From contig JBJLHG010000002.1 in the NCBI GenBank assembly GCA_045564455.1, positions 682,001 to 746,000 on the forward strand: 64,000 bases of DNA, in the 5' to 3' direction. Each line of letters opens with the position of its first letter. Positions within the stretch are counted from its first letter, which is position 1. The notes under the pieces were generated by a model. The model was not told the origin of the DNA. It was given only the letters and a program-made list of their open reading frames with translations, and searched no databases. This stretch comes from CASICS01 sp045564455. Its GTDB lineage: Bacteria > Pseudomonadota > Gammaproteobacteria > Magnimaribacterales > AG-339-G14. Below, piece after piece: positions 44,733-54,390 of this stretch. Made by a program: the position numbers and the translations under genes.

Positions 44733-45377
44733 ATGTCTCAAATATCCAATCTTTATTCTGGCGATGCTGTTTTTTTAGAAAAATCTAATGTTGATACAGA
44801 CCAGATAATTCCTAAGCAATATTTAAAATCTATAAAAAAAACTGGACTAGGTCCTTTTCTTTTTGATGCTTGGAGATTTGAAGATGAGGGTTATTTAGGA
44901 AAAAAATTAAATGAAAGAATCATTAACAAGGAATTTATTTTAAATAGGCCAATTTATAAAAATATCAATATTTTAATTGCTCAGGATAATTTCGGATGTG
45001 GGTCTAGTAGAGAGCACGCTGTATGGGCCTTAAAAGATTACGGCATCAATACGATCATAGCTCCATCTTTTGGAGATATTTTCTTTAATAATTGCTTTAA
45101 GAATGGTATTTTGGCTATAAAAATTTCTAGTTTAAGTATTGATAAAATTACAAAAAATACTTCTAATAACTTTCCATTAAATATAGAAATTGATTTAGTA
45201 AATCAATTAATTTCATGCAAAGATTTATTCGTAGAAAAATTCTCCATAGATTCACATAGAAAAAAGTGTCTGATAGAGGGCTTAGATGAAATTGGATATA
45301 GCCTTAAGTATGAAAAAGAAATTTCAAACTACGAAGAAAAGATAAAGGTATCTAGACCATGGATAATCAATGAATAA
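44733..45377 (+). CDS. leuD: 3-isopropylmalate dehydratase small subunit
   Basis: A 214-residue swivel-domain subunit. NVDTDQIIPKQYLK, NFGCGSSREHAVWALKDYG and FNNCFKNGIL are standard. It starts one base after leuC and overlaps leuB by eight bases, consistent with coupled translation. Confidence 0.96.
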   Translation: MSQISNLYSGDAVFLEKSNVDTDQIIPKQYLKSIKKTGLGPFLFDAWRFEDEGYLGKKLNERIINKEFILNRPIYKNINILIAQDNFGCGSSREHAVWALKDYGINTIIAPSFGDIFFNNCFKNGILAIKISSLSIDKITKNTSNNFPLNIEIDLVNQLISCKDLFVEKFSIDSHRKKCLIEGLDEIGYSLKYEKEISNYEEKIKVSRPWIINE

Positions 45378-46434
45378 AGAAAAAAACGTATTAATGCTCT
45401 CTGGTGATGGCGTTGGACCTGAAGTTTGTAATGAAGGGAAAAAAGTTATTAATGCAATCAGTGAACGCTATAAATTTATTGTAAATATTGAAGAGGAATT
45501 AATTGGTGGAGCCTCTATAGACAAAAATGGATTGCCTTTAACTGATAGTGTTATTACAAAAGCTAAATCTTCTGATGCGGTTATTTTGGGAGCTGTAGGT
45601 GGCCCGAAATGGGATCATCTTCCTCCTAAAGACGGACCTGAAAAGGGACTACTGAAAATAAGATCAGAACTTGATCTCTTTGCAAATTTAAGACCTTGTA
45701 TAGCCTTCAAAAAAACAGCAAATGCTTCGTCTTTAAAACCAGAAATAATTGATAATTTAAATTTATTGATAGTTAGGGAATTGACTGGAGGTATTTATTT
45801 CGGAGAGCCTAGAGATAAATCAGCAGATAAAGCTTTTAACACAATGATTTACGCGAAAAAAGAAGTTGAAAGAATTGCTGAAGTTGCTTTTGAAAGTGCA
45901 ATGAAAAGAAACAAACAATTATGCTCAGTAGATAAAGCAAATGTCTTAGAAGTTTCAGAATTTTGGAGGGAAGTAGTTCATAATGTTTCAAAAAAATATC
46001 CTGAAGTTAAAGTTACTAATATGTTGGTTGATAATGCAGCAATGCAATTAGTAAAAAATCCTAAACAATTTGATGTAGTGGTTTCGTCTAATTTATTTGG
46101 AGATATTCTTTCTGATATTGGTGCAATGCTTACTGGATCAATCGGCATGTTACCTTCAGCATCTCTTGATATAAATTCTAAAGGTCTGTATGAACCAGTT
46201 CATGGAACGGCCCCTGATATTGCTGGACAAGGAATAGTTAATCCAATTGCAACAATTCTTTCTATTTCTATGATGTATAAATACACTTTTAATGAACCTA
46301 AAATTTCTATTGAGATAGAGAATGCTGTTAAAAAGGTTTTAGATAATGATTACGCAACTCCTGATATAGCTTCTGAAAATTCTAAAATTTTATCAACACA
46401 AGAAATGGGCTCTCTGATAGCAGATTATGTTTAA
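45370..46434 (+). CDS. leuB: 3-isopropylmalate dehydrogenase
   Basis: A 354-residue NAD-dependent beta-decarboxylating dehydrogenase. GDGVGPEV at the start, ILGAVGGPKWD, RELTGGIYFGEPR, DNAAMQLVKNP, SNLFGDILSD and PVHGTAPDIAGQG are all present. It overlaps leuD and asd by eight bases each. Confidence 0.97.
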   Translation: MNKEKNVLMLSGDGVGPEVCNEGKKVINAISERYKFIVNIEEELIGGASIDKNGLPLTDSVITKAKSSDAVILGAVGGPKWDHLPPKDGPEKGLLKIRSELDLFANLRPCIAFKKTANASSLKPEIIDNLNLLIVRELTGGIYFGEPRDKSADKAFNTMIYAKKEVERIAEVAFESAMKRNKQLCSVDKANVLEVSEFWREVVHNVSKKYPEVKVTNMLVDNAAMQLVKNPKQFDVVVSSNLFGDILSDIGAMLTGSIGMLPSASLDINSKGLYEPVHGTAPDIAGQGIVNPIATILSISMMYKYTFNEPKISIEIENAVKKVLDNDYATPDIASENSKILSTQEMGSLIADYV

Positions 46435-47431
46435 AAAAAGATTAGCAATTGTGGGAGCTACTGGAGCAGTTGGAAGAGTTTTTCTCGAGCTTTTAGAAGA
46501 AAAATATCCAGGCCCTAAAGAACTTTTCTTGCTTGCCAGTAAAAGATCTGTAGGTAAAAAGATAAAGTGTGGCTCTCAAGATTTTGTTATAGAGGATTTA
46601 AATAATTTTAATTTTTCGCAGGCTGATATAGCCTTTTTTTCTGCAGGCAGTGATATAGCTGAAAAATATGCTCCTCTAGCTGTTTCAAAAGGATGCACAG
46701 TTATCGATAACTCTTCTAGATTTAGATCAGATGATGATAAAGCTTTGATTGTTCCTGAAGTAAATGCACATGTATTAAAAGAAATAGAATTTCCAGCAAT
46801 AATTGCAAATCCAAATTGTTCAACAGCCCAATTATTGGTTGCCTTAAAGCCCGTCCATGATCTATTCACTATCAAAAGAGTTGACGTAGCTACATACCAA
46901 TCTGTTTCTGGATCAGGAAAAATAGGAATAGATGAGCTAACAATGCAAACAAAAGATTTTCTGGATAAAAATAAAGTTTCAGTAAATATTTATGACTCTC
47001 AAATAGCTTTTAATGTAATTCCAGCTGGCGATAGGCTCGATAATAACTACACGAATGAAGAAATGAAAATGACTTGGGAAACTAATAAAATATTAGATCA
47101 AGATATCCAGTTAACGGCCACATGCACAAGAGTCCCAGTTTTTTTTGGTCATTCTGAAGCGGTTCATTTAGAAACAAAAAAAGCAATAGATTTAGATAAA
47201 TTAATAAATGCTATGAAGCTTCAATCTGGATTAGATGTTTATCCATCCGACGACTTATCAGCTCCTAATGCAGTTGATCAGGCTGAAGGAAAAAATCCTG
47301 TTTCTATAGGCAGGATTAGAAAAGATTTATGGAGTGATAATAGAATTAACTTTTGGGTTGTAGCAGATAATCTTAGAAAGGGCGCTGCTTTGAATAGTCT
47401 TCAAATTTTAGATGAAATTATCAATATTTAA
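46427..47431 (+). CDS. asd: aspartate-semialdehyde dehydrogenase
   Basis: A 334-residue NADPH enzyme converting aspartyl phosphate to the semialdehyde for lysine, threonine, methionine and cell-wall synthesis. AIVGATGAVGR is the NADP loop, NPNCSTAQL holds the catalytic Cys, and CTRVPVFFGHSEAV holds substrate-binding residues. It overlaps the fimV-like gene by 20 bases. Confidence 0.96.
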   Translation: MFKKRLAIVGATGAVGRVFLELLEEKYPGPKELFLLASKRSVGKKIKCGSQDFVIEDLNNFNFSQADIAFFSAGSDIAEKYAPLAVSKGCTVIDNSSRFRSDDDKALIVPEVNAHVLKEIEFPAIIANPNCSTAQLLVALKPVHDLFTIKRVDVATYQSVSGSGKIGIDELTMQTKDFLDKNKVSVNIYDSQIAFNVIPAGDRLDNNYTNEEMKMTWETNKILDQDIQLTATCTRVPVFFGHSEAVHLETKKAIDLDKLINAMKLQSGLDVYPSDDLSAPNAVDQAEGKNPVSIGRIRKDLWSDNRINFWVVADNLRKGAALNSLQILDEIINI

Positions 47432-48344
47432 AAAATTATTTAAATACTATTTAGTATTCATTATTTCTTTATTTGTAAATATAGTTTCCACAGATGATTC
47501 TTCTAAAGCTTATCGATTAAATTCAGAACAATTTTTATCTGAAGATATAATTTATATCGATACTAATAATTATGACAATCTATGGTCTATCGGTATTGAG
47601 ATAAAAGAATCGTTAGATCAATTTTCTGTTTATCAAATTATGATTTCCATATTAGAATCAAATGAAGACGCATTTAGCAAATTAAATATAAATTATTTAT
47701 CTAAAGGTTATATTTTAGAAGTTCCGCTTAGAAAAATAGCCCAATATGATCCCTTCAATTCTATAAGAGAAACCGCTAAACAAAATTTAGAAGCAAATAT
47801 AAAGCCAGTCGATTATAGTTATTTAGAAGATGTTTTAGTTTTATCTGAGCCGGATGTCTTTTTGATGAATTCAAATGATGATCTCTTGAATGTTTCAGGA
47901 GATTTATCTACAAATGACTCTATTATTGTTTTTGATGCAAATCAGATAATCAAAAATGATATTCCAGCATTCGAAATTGAATCAAATAATATAAATAGAT
48001 TAGAAAAAAATTTAAAAACAAATATAGAAAATAAAAATCTAATGGACTCATATATTTATTTATTAATCGCATTAGGAATTTTGTTTCTAATTTTTTTAAT
48101 TTTAAGAATAAGATCATCAAAGCTAGAAGAATCAATGGAAGGTGATGAAGAATTAGACAAAGTTTTAGATGAAGAGTTTGGGGAGATTGGTAACCCTACC
48201 CAAGCAAGAATAAATCTAGCAATAACTTATATAGAAATGAAAGATTCTGATAAAGCAAAAAAACTTTTAGATAAAGTTTTAGAATCAAATCCGAATTCCT
48301 TGCAAAAAGAACAAGCTCTTAGCCTATTAAAAAAAATTGACTAG
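47412..48344 (+). CDS. fimV: FimV/HubP-like polar protein, much reduced
   Basis: A 310-residue protein in the fimV position between asd and truA. It has an N-terminal signal peptide, a LysM-like part (NLWSIGIEIK, QIMISILESN, LNINYLSKGYILEVP) as in FimV, an acidic linker, one membrane helix (about residues 213-233) and a C-terminal FimV helix domain (ARINLAITYIEMKDSDKAKKLL). FimV of Pseudomonas exceeds 900 residues; the long acidic middle is missing here. Probable role: polar organisation or cell-wall interaction, uncertain in an organism with no pilus genes in view. Confidence 0.65.
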   Translation: MKLSIFKKLFKYYLVFIISLFVNIVSTDDSSKAYRLNSEQFLSEDIIYIDTNNYDNLWSIGIEIKESLDQFSVYQIMISILESNEDAFSKLNINYLSKGYILEVPLRKIAQYDPFNSIRETAKQNLEANIKPVDYSYLEDVLVLSEPDVFLMNSNDDLLNVSGDLSTNDSIIVFDANQIIKNDIPAFEIESNNINRLEKNLKTNIENKNLMDSYIYLLIALGILFLIFLILRIRSSKLEESMEGDEELDKVLDEEFGEIGNPTQARINLAITYIEMKDSDKAKKLLDKVLESNPNSLQKEQALSLLKKID

Positions 48345-49131
48345 AGTAGCTTTAGGAATTGAGTATTTTGGAACCGAATATAGTGGTTGGCAAAAGCAAA
48401 AAACTACTAAAAATACTATTCAAGAGATTCTTGAAAATGCTCTGTCACAAATTGCAGACCATGAAATTAAAACAATATGTTCTGGGAGAACTGATGCAGG
48501 AGTACATGCTTTATCACAAATAATTCATTTTGATTCATCATCCAAAAGATTTCAAAAGGCTTGGATTAAAGGAACAAATTCAATTCTGCCAAATAATATT
48601 TCAGTAATTTGGGCAAAAAAAGTTCCTAATAAATTCCATGCTCGTTTTTCTGCTATTAATAGAACATATAAATATTTAGTTGTTAATAAAACTCAAGACT
48701 CAATTTTAAGGTCTAAAAAATCAATATTAATTAAAGAAAAATTAAATTTAGAAATAATGAGAGAAGCATCACAATATCTTTTAGGAGAACAAGATTTTTC
48801 CTCTTTTAGGGCTTCAGGATGTCAATCTAAAACAGCTATGAGAGATATAAAGCAAATAATAATACTTAAGAATAAAAATACTTTTACAATTGAAATTTCT
48901 GCTAATGCTTTTCTTTTAAACATGGTGAGAATTATTGTAGGAACCTTAATTGATTTTGGAATAAATAATAGCGATCCAACTATAATGAAAAATATTTTAG
49001 ATAGCCGTGACAGAAAGCTAGCAGGTAAAACTGTAAATCCTGATGGGTTATATTTTATAGGTCCGGAATACCCTGATGAATTTAAAATTAAAAAACCTCC
49101 CTTTAGCCAACAAATAATCCCATTTGGATAA
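48337..49131 (+). CDS. truA: tRNA pseudouridine synthase A
   Basis: A 264-residue enzyme modifying U38-40 of the anticodon stem. GIEYFGTEYSGWQ, CSGRTDAGVHAL (catalytic Asp), FHARFSAINRTYKY and FLLNMVRIIVGTL are family motifs. The start is TTG within the fimV stop overlap. Confidence 0.95.
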   Translation: MTRVALGIEYFGTEYSGWQKQKTTKNTIQEILENALSQIADHEIKTICSGRTDAGVHALSQIIHFDSSSKRFQKAWIKGTNSILPNNISVIWAKKVPNKFHARFSAINRTYKYLVVNKTQDSILRSKKSILIKEKLNLEIMREASQYLLGEQDFSSFRASGCQSKTAMRDIKQIIILKNKNTFTIEISANAFLLNMVRIIVGTLIDFGINNSDPTIMKNILDSRDRKLAGKTVNPDGLYFIGPEYPDEFKIKKPPFSQQIIPFG

Positions 49132-49132
49132 T

Positions 49133-49756
49133 ATGAAAAATACTTTTATTAAAATTTGTGGAATTAAAAACTCTCAAGACGCTCTTACTTCTATCAATAA
49201 TGGTGCTGACGCTATTGGTTTTATACAAACAAAAGAAAGCTCAAGGTTTATTTCTATAGAAGAATTAAATTTAATTAAAAAATCTATAGGAAGCGAGCGC
49301 CTAACCGTCCCTGTTTTTGTTAATCCAACAAAAAGTGAAGTTAATAGTTTTTTAAAAATCTTTCCAAATAGCATTATTCAATTTCATGGTGAAGAGGATA
49401 TATTTTTTTGCTCATCTTTTAAAAAACCATTTATCAAGGCAATAAATTTTAAAAATAAATCTGACTTAGTTGATAAATTTGAAATTTATAAAGAAGCATT
49501 TGCTTTTTTAGTAGATTCAGGAAACTCTGAAAATAGAGGAGGAACTGGTGATTCATTTGATTGGAAGCTTATTCCAAAAGAGCTTGAGCAAAAGATAATT
49601 ATTGCGGGAGGATTAGATTCAAATAATATACATATATTGTTTGAGACTCTTACACCTTTTGGAGTAGATGTAAGTAGTGGAGTTGAAAGTATAAAGGGTG
49701 TAAAAGACTCTTTAAAGATAAAAAATTTTATAGATAAGGTAAGAAATTATGAGTAA
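49133..49756 (+). CDS. trpF: phosphoribosylanthranilate isomerase
   Basis: A 207-residue TIM-barrel enzyme of tryptophan synthesis. IKICGIKN (catalytic Cys), [27 protein letters not shown], and [30 protein letters not shown] are all seen. ATG 49133, one base after the truA stop, is preferred to an upstream TTG at 49124. Next is trpB with eight bases of overlap. Confidence 0.95.
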   Translation: MKNTFIKICGIKNSQDALTSINNGADAIGFIQTKESSRFISIEELNLIKKSIGSERLTVPVFVNPTKSEVNSFLKIFPNSIIQFHGEEDIFFCSSFKKPFIKAINFKNKSDLVDKFEIYKEAFAFLVDSGNSENRGGTGDSFDWKLIPKELEQKIIIAGGLDSNNIHILFETLTPFGVDVSSGVESIKGVKDSLKIKNFIDKVRNYE

Positions 49757-50954
49757 TGAAAACTATAATTTTCCTGATAAAGACGGAAGGTATGGAGAAT
49801 TTGGAGGTAAGTATGTTTCTGAAACCCTTATTTCAGCTTTAGATGAGTTAGAGGAAACCTATAATTCTTTTAAAGAAAAGAAATCATTTAAAGAAGAGAT
49901 TTTAAATGATTTAGCTACATTTGTTGGTAGGCCATCTCCGTTATATTTTGCTAGAAGATGGTCAGAAACTCTAGGAGGAGCGAAGATTTATCTAAAAAGA
50001 GAAGATCTCAATCATACTGGCGCTCACAAAATTAATAATACAGTTGGTCAGGTTTTACTTGCAAAAAAAATGGGTAAAACTAGAATTATTGCTGAAACTG
50101 GGGCAGGTCAGCATGGCGTTGCTACGGCTGCTGTAGCTGCTAGACACGGTTTGAAATGTGTAATCTTTATGGGAGAAGAAGACATAGAAAGGCAATCTCC
50201 CAATGTGTACAGAATGAAATTATTGGGTGCAGAAGTTTGTGCAGTAGATTCTGGAACAAAGACTCTCAAAGATGCAATGAATGAAGCAATGAGAGATTGG
50301 GTAACTAATGTAGACGACACTCACTATATCATCGGAAGTGTTGCTGGTCCTCACCCTTATCCTCAAATTGTTAGAGACTTTAATTCGGTGGTAGGAATAG
50401 AATTAAAAACTCAGTCAAGGGAATTATTTGGGAGATATCCAGATAAAATAATTGCCTGTGTAGGAGGAGGATCGAACGCAATGGGAATCTTTCATCCTTT
50501 TATAAAGGATAATTCTGTAGATTTAATTGGAGTTGAGGCTGGAGGGTCTGGAGTAAATACAGGGAAGCATGCTGCTCCACTAAGTGACGGTTCTGTTGGG
50601 GTGCTGCATGGAATGAAGACCTATCTTATGCAAGACAATGCTGGTCAAATCTTATCTACTCATTCGGTTTCGGCTGGTTTAGATTATCCTGGAGTAGGTC
50701 CAGAACATTCATATCTTAGAGACTCTGGAAGAGTCATTTATGAAGCAGCAACAGACAAGGAGGCCTTGGATGGCTTTCATGATTTAACTAAAACTGAAGG
50801 TATTATGCCTGCTTTAGAAACAGCTCATGCCTTAGCATATGCTAAAAAAATTGCTCCCAATTTAGATAGTGAAGAGATTATTGTTGTAAATCTTTCAGGT
50901 AGAGGCGATAAAGATATGGCTAATGTTGCAAAAGTTGAAGGACTTTCTTTGTGA
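49749..50954 (+). CDS. trpB: tryptophan synthase beta chain
   Basis: A 401-residue PLP enzyme joining indole and serine. The lysine that binds PLP is in [11 protein letters not shown], the phosphate-binding loop is [11 protein letters not shown], and [15 protein letters not shown] and GVGPEHSYL are typical. Overlaps trpA by four bases (GTGA). Confidence 0.97.
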   Translation: MSNENYNFPDKDGRYGEFGGKYVSETLISALDELEETYNSFKEKKSFKEEILNDLATFVGRPSPLYFARRWSETLGGAKIYLKREDLNHTGAHKINNTVGQVLLAKKMGKTRIIAETGAGQHGVATAAVAARHGLKCVIFMGEEDIERQSPNVYRMKLLGAEVCAVDSGTKTLKDAMNEAMRDWVTNVDDTHYIIGSVAGPHPYPQIVRDFNSVVGIELKTQSRELFGRYPDKIIACVGGGSNAMGIFHPFIKDNSVDLIGVEAGGSGVNTGKHAAPLSDGSVGVLHGMKTYLMQDNAGQILSTHSVSAGLDYPGVGPEHSYLRDSGRVIYEAATDKEALDGFHDLTKTEGIMPALETAHALAYAKKIAPNLDSEEIIVVNLSGRGDKDMANVAKVEGLSL

Positions 50955-51760
50955 GCTTAATAAAGGAAAAGTTCAAATCTCTAGCGTTAAATAATGAAAA
51001 GGCACTCGTAACATATTCTGTTGCAGGTGATCCTGATATTGATTCATCAGAAAAAATAATTGAAGAGTTTATTGAGAATGGCGCCGATATAATTGAAATA
51101 GGAGTGCCTTTTTCCGATCCTATGGCAGAAGGACCAGTTATTCAGTTAGGTCACGAAAGAGCCTTATTAAATAAAATTAGTATAGAAGACATTCTCTCTA
51201 TGTCACGCAGAATTAAAAGAAAATATATAAATACTCCTCTAGTTTTAATGGGATATATGAATAATTTTTTGTCTCTAGGTGATGAACTTTTTAGTAAACT
51301 AAAAGATAATGGCATTGATGGTCTTATAATTGTAGATCTTCCTTATGAAGAAAGTTCGGCGTTTTTAAAAAAATTAAATAAAGAAAATATTGATTTAATA
51401 AGACTAATCTCACCGACAACAACTCAAGAGAGAATAAATAAAATTATCTCGACTTCTTCAGGTTACTTGTATTACATATCTTTAAAAGGCGTTACTGGTT
51501 CTAACATTAGTATTTCTTCTGACTTAGATGAAAGGATAAAAAATATTAAAGAACAAACTGAGTTACCCATAGTTGTTGGATTTGGAATAAAAGACTCTTA
51601 TACAGCGAATAAAATGGCATCAATTTCTGATGGAGTAGTAGTGGGAAGCAAGTTAGTAGATGAAATTAGTAAGTTAGAGAACTCAGGTGAGATTCGATCA
51701 AATGATAATTTAAAGTCTATAATTAAGGATTTGAAGTGCGGTATAAATAATTATGGCTAA
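50951..51760 (+). CDS. trpA: tryptophan synthase alpha chain
   Basis: A 269-residue TIM-barrel subunit making indole from indole-3-glycerol phosphate. [22 protein letters not shown] carries the catalytic Glu and Asp region, and [11 protein letters not shown] and [10 protein letters not shown] follow. GTG start inside the trpB stop. Overlaps accD by eight bases. Confidence 0.96.
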   Translation: MSLIKEKFKSLALNNEKALVTYSVAGDPDIDSSEKIIEEFIENGADIIEIGVPFSDPMAEGPVIQLGHERALLNKISIEDILSMSRRIKRKYINTPLVLMGYMNNFLSLGDELFSKLKDNGIDGLIIVDLPYEESSAFLKKLNKENIDLIRLISPTTTQERINKIISTSSGYLYYISLKGVTGSNISISSDLDERIKNIKEQTELPIVVGFGIKDSYTANKMASISDGVVVGSKLVDEISKLENSGEIRSNDNLKSIIKDLKCGINNYG

Positions 51761-52616
51761 AGGATGGTTTAATAAGATTCTTCCTTCTTTTGTAAGAACT
51801 GATAATTCTGAAGAGAAAAAAAGTCCAGTTCCTCAAGGGCTCTGGCAAAGCTGCAGCAATTGTAAGGAAATAATTTACGGTCCTGATTTAGAATCAAATT
51901 TATATGTGTGCATGAATTGTGATCATCACATAAGAATTGGAGCAAGACATAGGCTTAGCTACTTATTCGATGATAATTTATTTGAAGAAATATCATCTAA
52001 ATTAGAACCAAAGGACTGGTTAGGTTTCAAAGATTCTAAAAGATATAAAGACAGACTTTCGGAAGCCCAATCAAAAGTAGATGAAAAAGAAGCTCTTGTG
52101 GCAGCTATTGGTAATTTAAACGACAAAGAGGTTGTTATTGTCGCATTTGAGTTTAGATTTATGGGCGGATCTATGGGGTCGGTTGTGGGTCAAAAATTTA
52201 TAGATGCTGTCAATACAGCTATCGAAAAAAAATGTCCTTTTATTTGTTTTTCCACTTCTGGCGGAGCAAGAATGCAAGAGTCATTATTTTCTTTATTTCA
52301 AATGACAAGAACCAGCGCTGTTTTAAGTACTTTAAAAGATAATAAACTTCCTTATATTTCAGTTTTGACTGATCCAATTTTTGGAGGAGTAGCAGCTAGT
52401 TTAGCTATGTTAGGAGACATTAATATTGCTGAACCAAAAGCACAAGTAGGATTTGCAGGACCAAGAGTTATAGAAGATACAGTTAGAGTTAAACTTCCGG
52501 AAGGGTTTCAAAAAAGTGAATTTTTACTCAACCACGGACAGATAGATATGATAGTTCATAGATCAAAATTGAAAGATAAGTTGTCAAGTTTAATAACTAA
52601 ACTACATCATTCATAA
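51753..52616 (+). CDS. accD: acetyl-CoA carboxylase carboxyltransferase beta subunit
   Basis: A 287-residue subunit making malonyl-CoA for fatty acid synthesis with AccA. An N-terminal four-cysteine zinc ribbon (CSNC, CMNC) and the carboxyltransferase core (FRFMGGSMGSVVG, STSGGARMQES, DPIFGGVAAS, AQVGFAGPRVIEDT) are intact. In the conserved truA-trp-accD-folC context. Confidence 0.97.
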   Translation: MAKGWFNKILPSFVRTDNSEEKKSPVPQGLWQSCSNCKEIIYGPDLESNLYVCMNCDHHIRIGARHRLSYLFDDNLFEEISSKLEPKDWLGFKDSKRYKDRLSEAQSKVDEKEALVAAIGNLNDKEVVIVAFEFRFMGGSMGSVVGQKFIDAVNTAIEKKCPFICFSTSGGARMQESLFSLFQMTRTSAVLSTLKDNKLPYISVLTDPIFGGVAASLAMLGDINIAEPKAQVGFAGPRVIEDTVRVKLPEGFQKSEFLLNHGQIDMIVHRSKLKDKLSSLITKLHHS

Positions 52617-52619
52617 GTT

Positions 52620-53834
52620 TTGCCTGACCTTAGCTCTTGGTTCGTTTCTAAATCTCAGGATTATCAACTTAATAAAAAAGTAAATTTATCCTCTTTAAAA
52701 AATTTAATTTCTAAATTATCCATCAAGCCACCTAAGAAAATAATTTCTATAACAGGTACAAATGGCAAAGGCTCTACTGCATTTTTAATAAATCAAGTTC
52801 TTAGTAAAAAATATAAAGTTGGATATTATTCTTCACCTCATCTAGTAAGGCCTAATGAAAGAATCATAATAAAAAATAAATATGCATCAGATTCTTCAAT
52901 AAAAGAATCATTTAAAATTATTGAAGAAATTAATAACAAGGAATTAAATTTTTATCAGCTTTTTTCATTAGCTGCATTTAATCTCTTTTCAAAGAATGAT
53001 CTAGATGTATGGATATTAGAAGCTGGAATAGGTGGAAGACTCGATCCTATAAACTGTTTTGATGCTGATATATCAATCATTACAAATCTAGCTTTAGATC
53101 ATGAAGAAATTCTTGGGGATGATTTAGAAAAAATTGGATACGAAAAATCAGGTATTTTAAGAAAAAAACAATCTTTAGTGTATGGCGATAATTTCATTCC
53201 CAAATCAATTTCAAAAAAAATCGATGAATTGAAGGTTAATTTTCTTCAAAATAAGAAAGATTTTTTTTTAAAAAAAGAAAATAATTTTTATGAATGGAAT
53301 AATATTAAAATTGAAAATTGTAATATTCATTCAAATTCATTAGCTTTAGGGTTGCAAACAATTGAATTGATTGATGAAACATTAATAAATGACAGTCTTT
53401 TCAAATTAAAATCACCAATCTTTAAGGGAAGATGTCACTTGATTGGTAATAAATTTTTAGTCGATGTTGCTCATAATGAGAATGCTGCAATACATTTAAG
53501 AAATTTTATTAAAAGTAATAATTTAAATAATAGAAAGATTTATGCAGTCTTTAGCTGTTCTCATAATAAAAATATAGAAGATATTATCAAACCATTTATA
53601 GATATTGTTTCTTCTTGGGCTATACCTAAAATTAACAATGATAGACTTGCTTCCCAAATTCATTTAAAAAGTTTGTTTAAAGAAAAATTTAATATTGAGA
53701 TAAGTTTGCATAAATCACTTAAAGAAAGCTTAGATCTATATAATAAAAATGAAGAAAATCCACTAATACTTATTTTTGGATCATTTTATTTAGCTGGAGA
53801 GTTTTATAAAGAAGAGGCTGGATTAAATGTATAA
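52620..53834 (+). CDS. folC: bifunctional folylpolyglutamate/dihydrofolate synthase
   Basis: A 404-residue Mur-ligase-family enzyme. ATP loop SITGTNGKGSTAFL, YYSSPHLVRPNERI, VWILEAGIGGRLDPIN, NLALDHEEILG and LVDVAHNENA match FolC. The start is TTG three bases after accD. Somewhat Asn/Lys/Ile rich and shorter than the 420-residue E. coli enzyme. Confidence 0.93.
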   Translation: MPDLSSWFVSKSQDYQLNKKVNLSSLKNLISKLSIKPPKKIISITGTNGKGSTAFLINQVLSKKYKVGYYSSPHLVRPNERIIIKNKYASDSSIKESFKIIEEINNKELNFYQLFSLAAFNLFSKNDLDVWILEAGIGGRLDPINCFDADISIITNLALDHEEILGDDLEKIGYEKSGILRKKQSLVYGDNFIPKSISKKIDELKVNFLQNKKDFFLKKENNFYEWNNIKIENCNIHSNSLALGLQTIELIDETLINDSLFKLKSPIFKGRCHLIGNKFLVDVAHNENAAIHLRNFIKSNNLNNRKIYAVFSCSHNKNIEDIIKPFIDIVSSWAIPKINNDRLASQIHLKSLFKEKFNIEISLHKSLKESLDLYNKNEENPLILIFGSFYLAGEFYKEEAGLNV

Positions 53835-53865
53835 TATGACTTTCTATAAACTAATATCACTATAA

Positions 53866-54390
53866 ATGGACTTTCTGCTTTATTTTAATTGGTTTGATTT
53901 TTTAGTATCTTTATTTTTAGGAACTTTTGTCGTTCTAGGTATAGTAAAGGGTTTTTATCAAGAGTTTATATCTATTGGAATTTGGATTTCGTCCATTGTT
54001 GTAGCTTGGATTTTTAGAGATTATCCAAATAATTTTATCAGCTCGATTATTGCAGATAAAGAAATGCAAGAATTGTTTTCTTTTTTATTGATTTTTATTA
54101 TTGTTTTTTTATTTTTTAGAATTATTGGAAAAGCCTTAATTAAAGGAATTAATTCTATGCAAAAAAGCGCAATGGATAGGCTTCTAGGAAGTTTTGTTGG
54201 TTTTGCGAAAGGATCTATATTTATTATTACTGTTTTTTTATTAAGTGACGAATATATAATGCAAAAGGATTGGTGGAAATCAAGTTATCTATCTGATCAA
54301 ATTTATTCCTCAGCAGAGTTGGTTGGAAGTTTTGTTGGAAGCGTTCCTTATCAAGAGTTAAAAGAAATAAAAGTGGAAAATAACAATTAA
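53866..54390 (+). CDS. cvpA: CvpA family membrane protein
   Basis: A 174-residue protein with four hydrophobic helices in the CvpA position before purF. The start WFDFLVSLFLGTFVVLGIVKGFYQE and the amphipathic MDRLLGSFVGFAKG are typical. Known from colicin V export and linked to envelope homeostasis and stress tolerance; exact function uncertain. purF starts directly after its stop. Confidence 0.88.
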   Translation: MDFLLYFNWFDFLVSLFLGTFVVLGIVKGFYQEFISIGIWISSIVVAWIFRDYPNNFISSIIADKEMQELFSFLLIFIIVFLFFRIIGKALIKGINSMQKSAMDRLLGSFVGFAKGSIFIITVFLLSDEYIMQKDWWKSSYLSDQIYSSAELVGSFVGSVPYQELKEIKVENNN

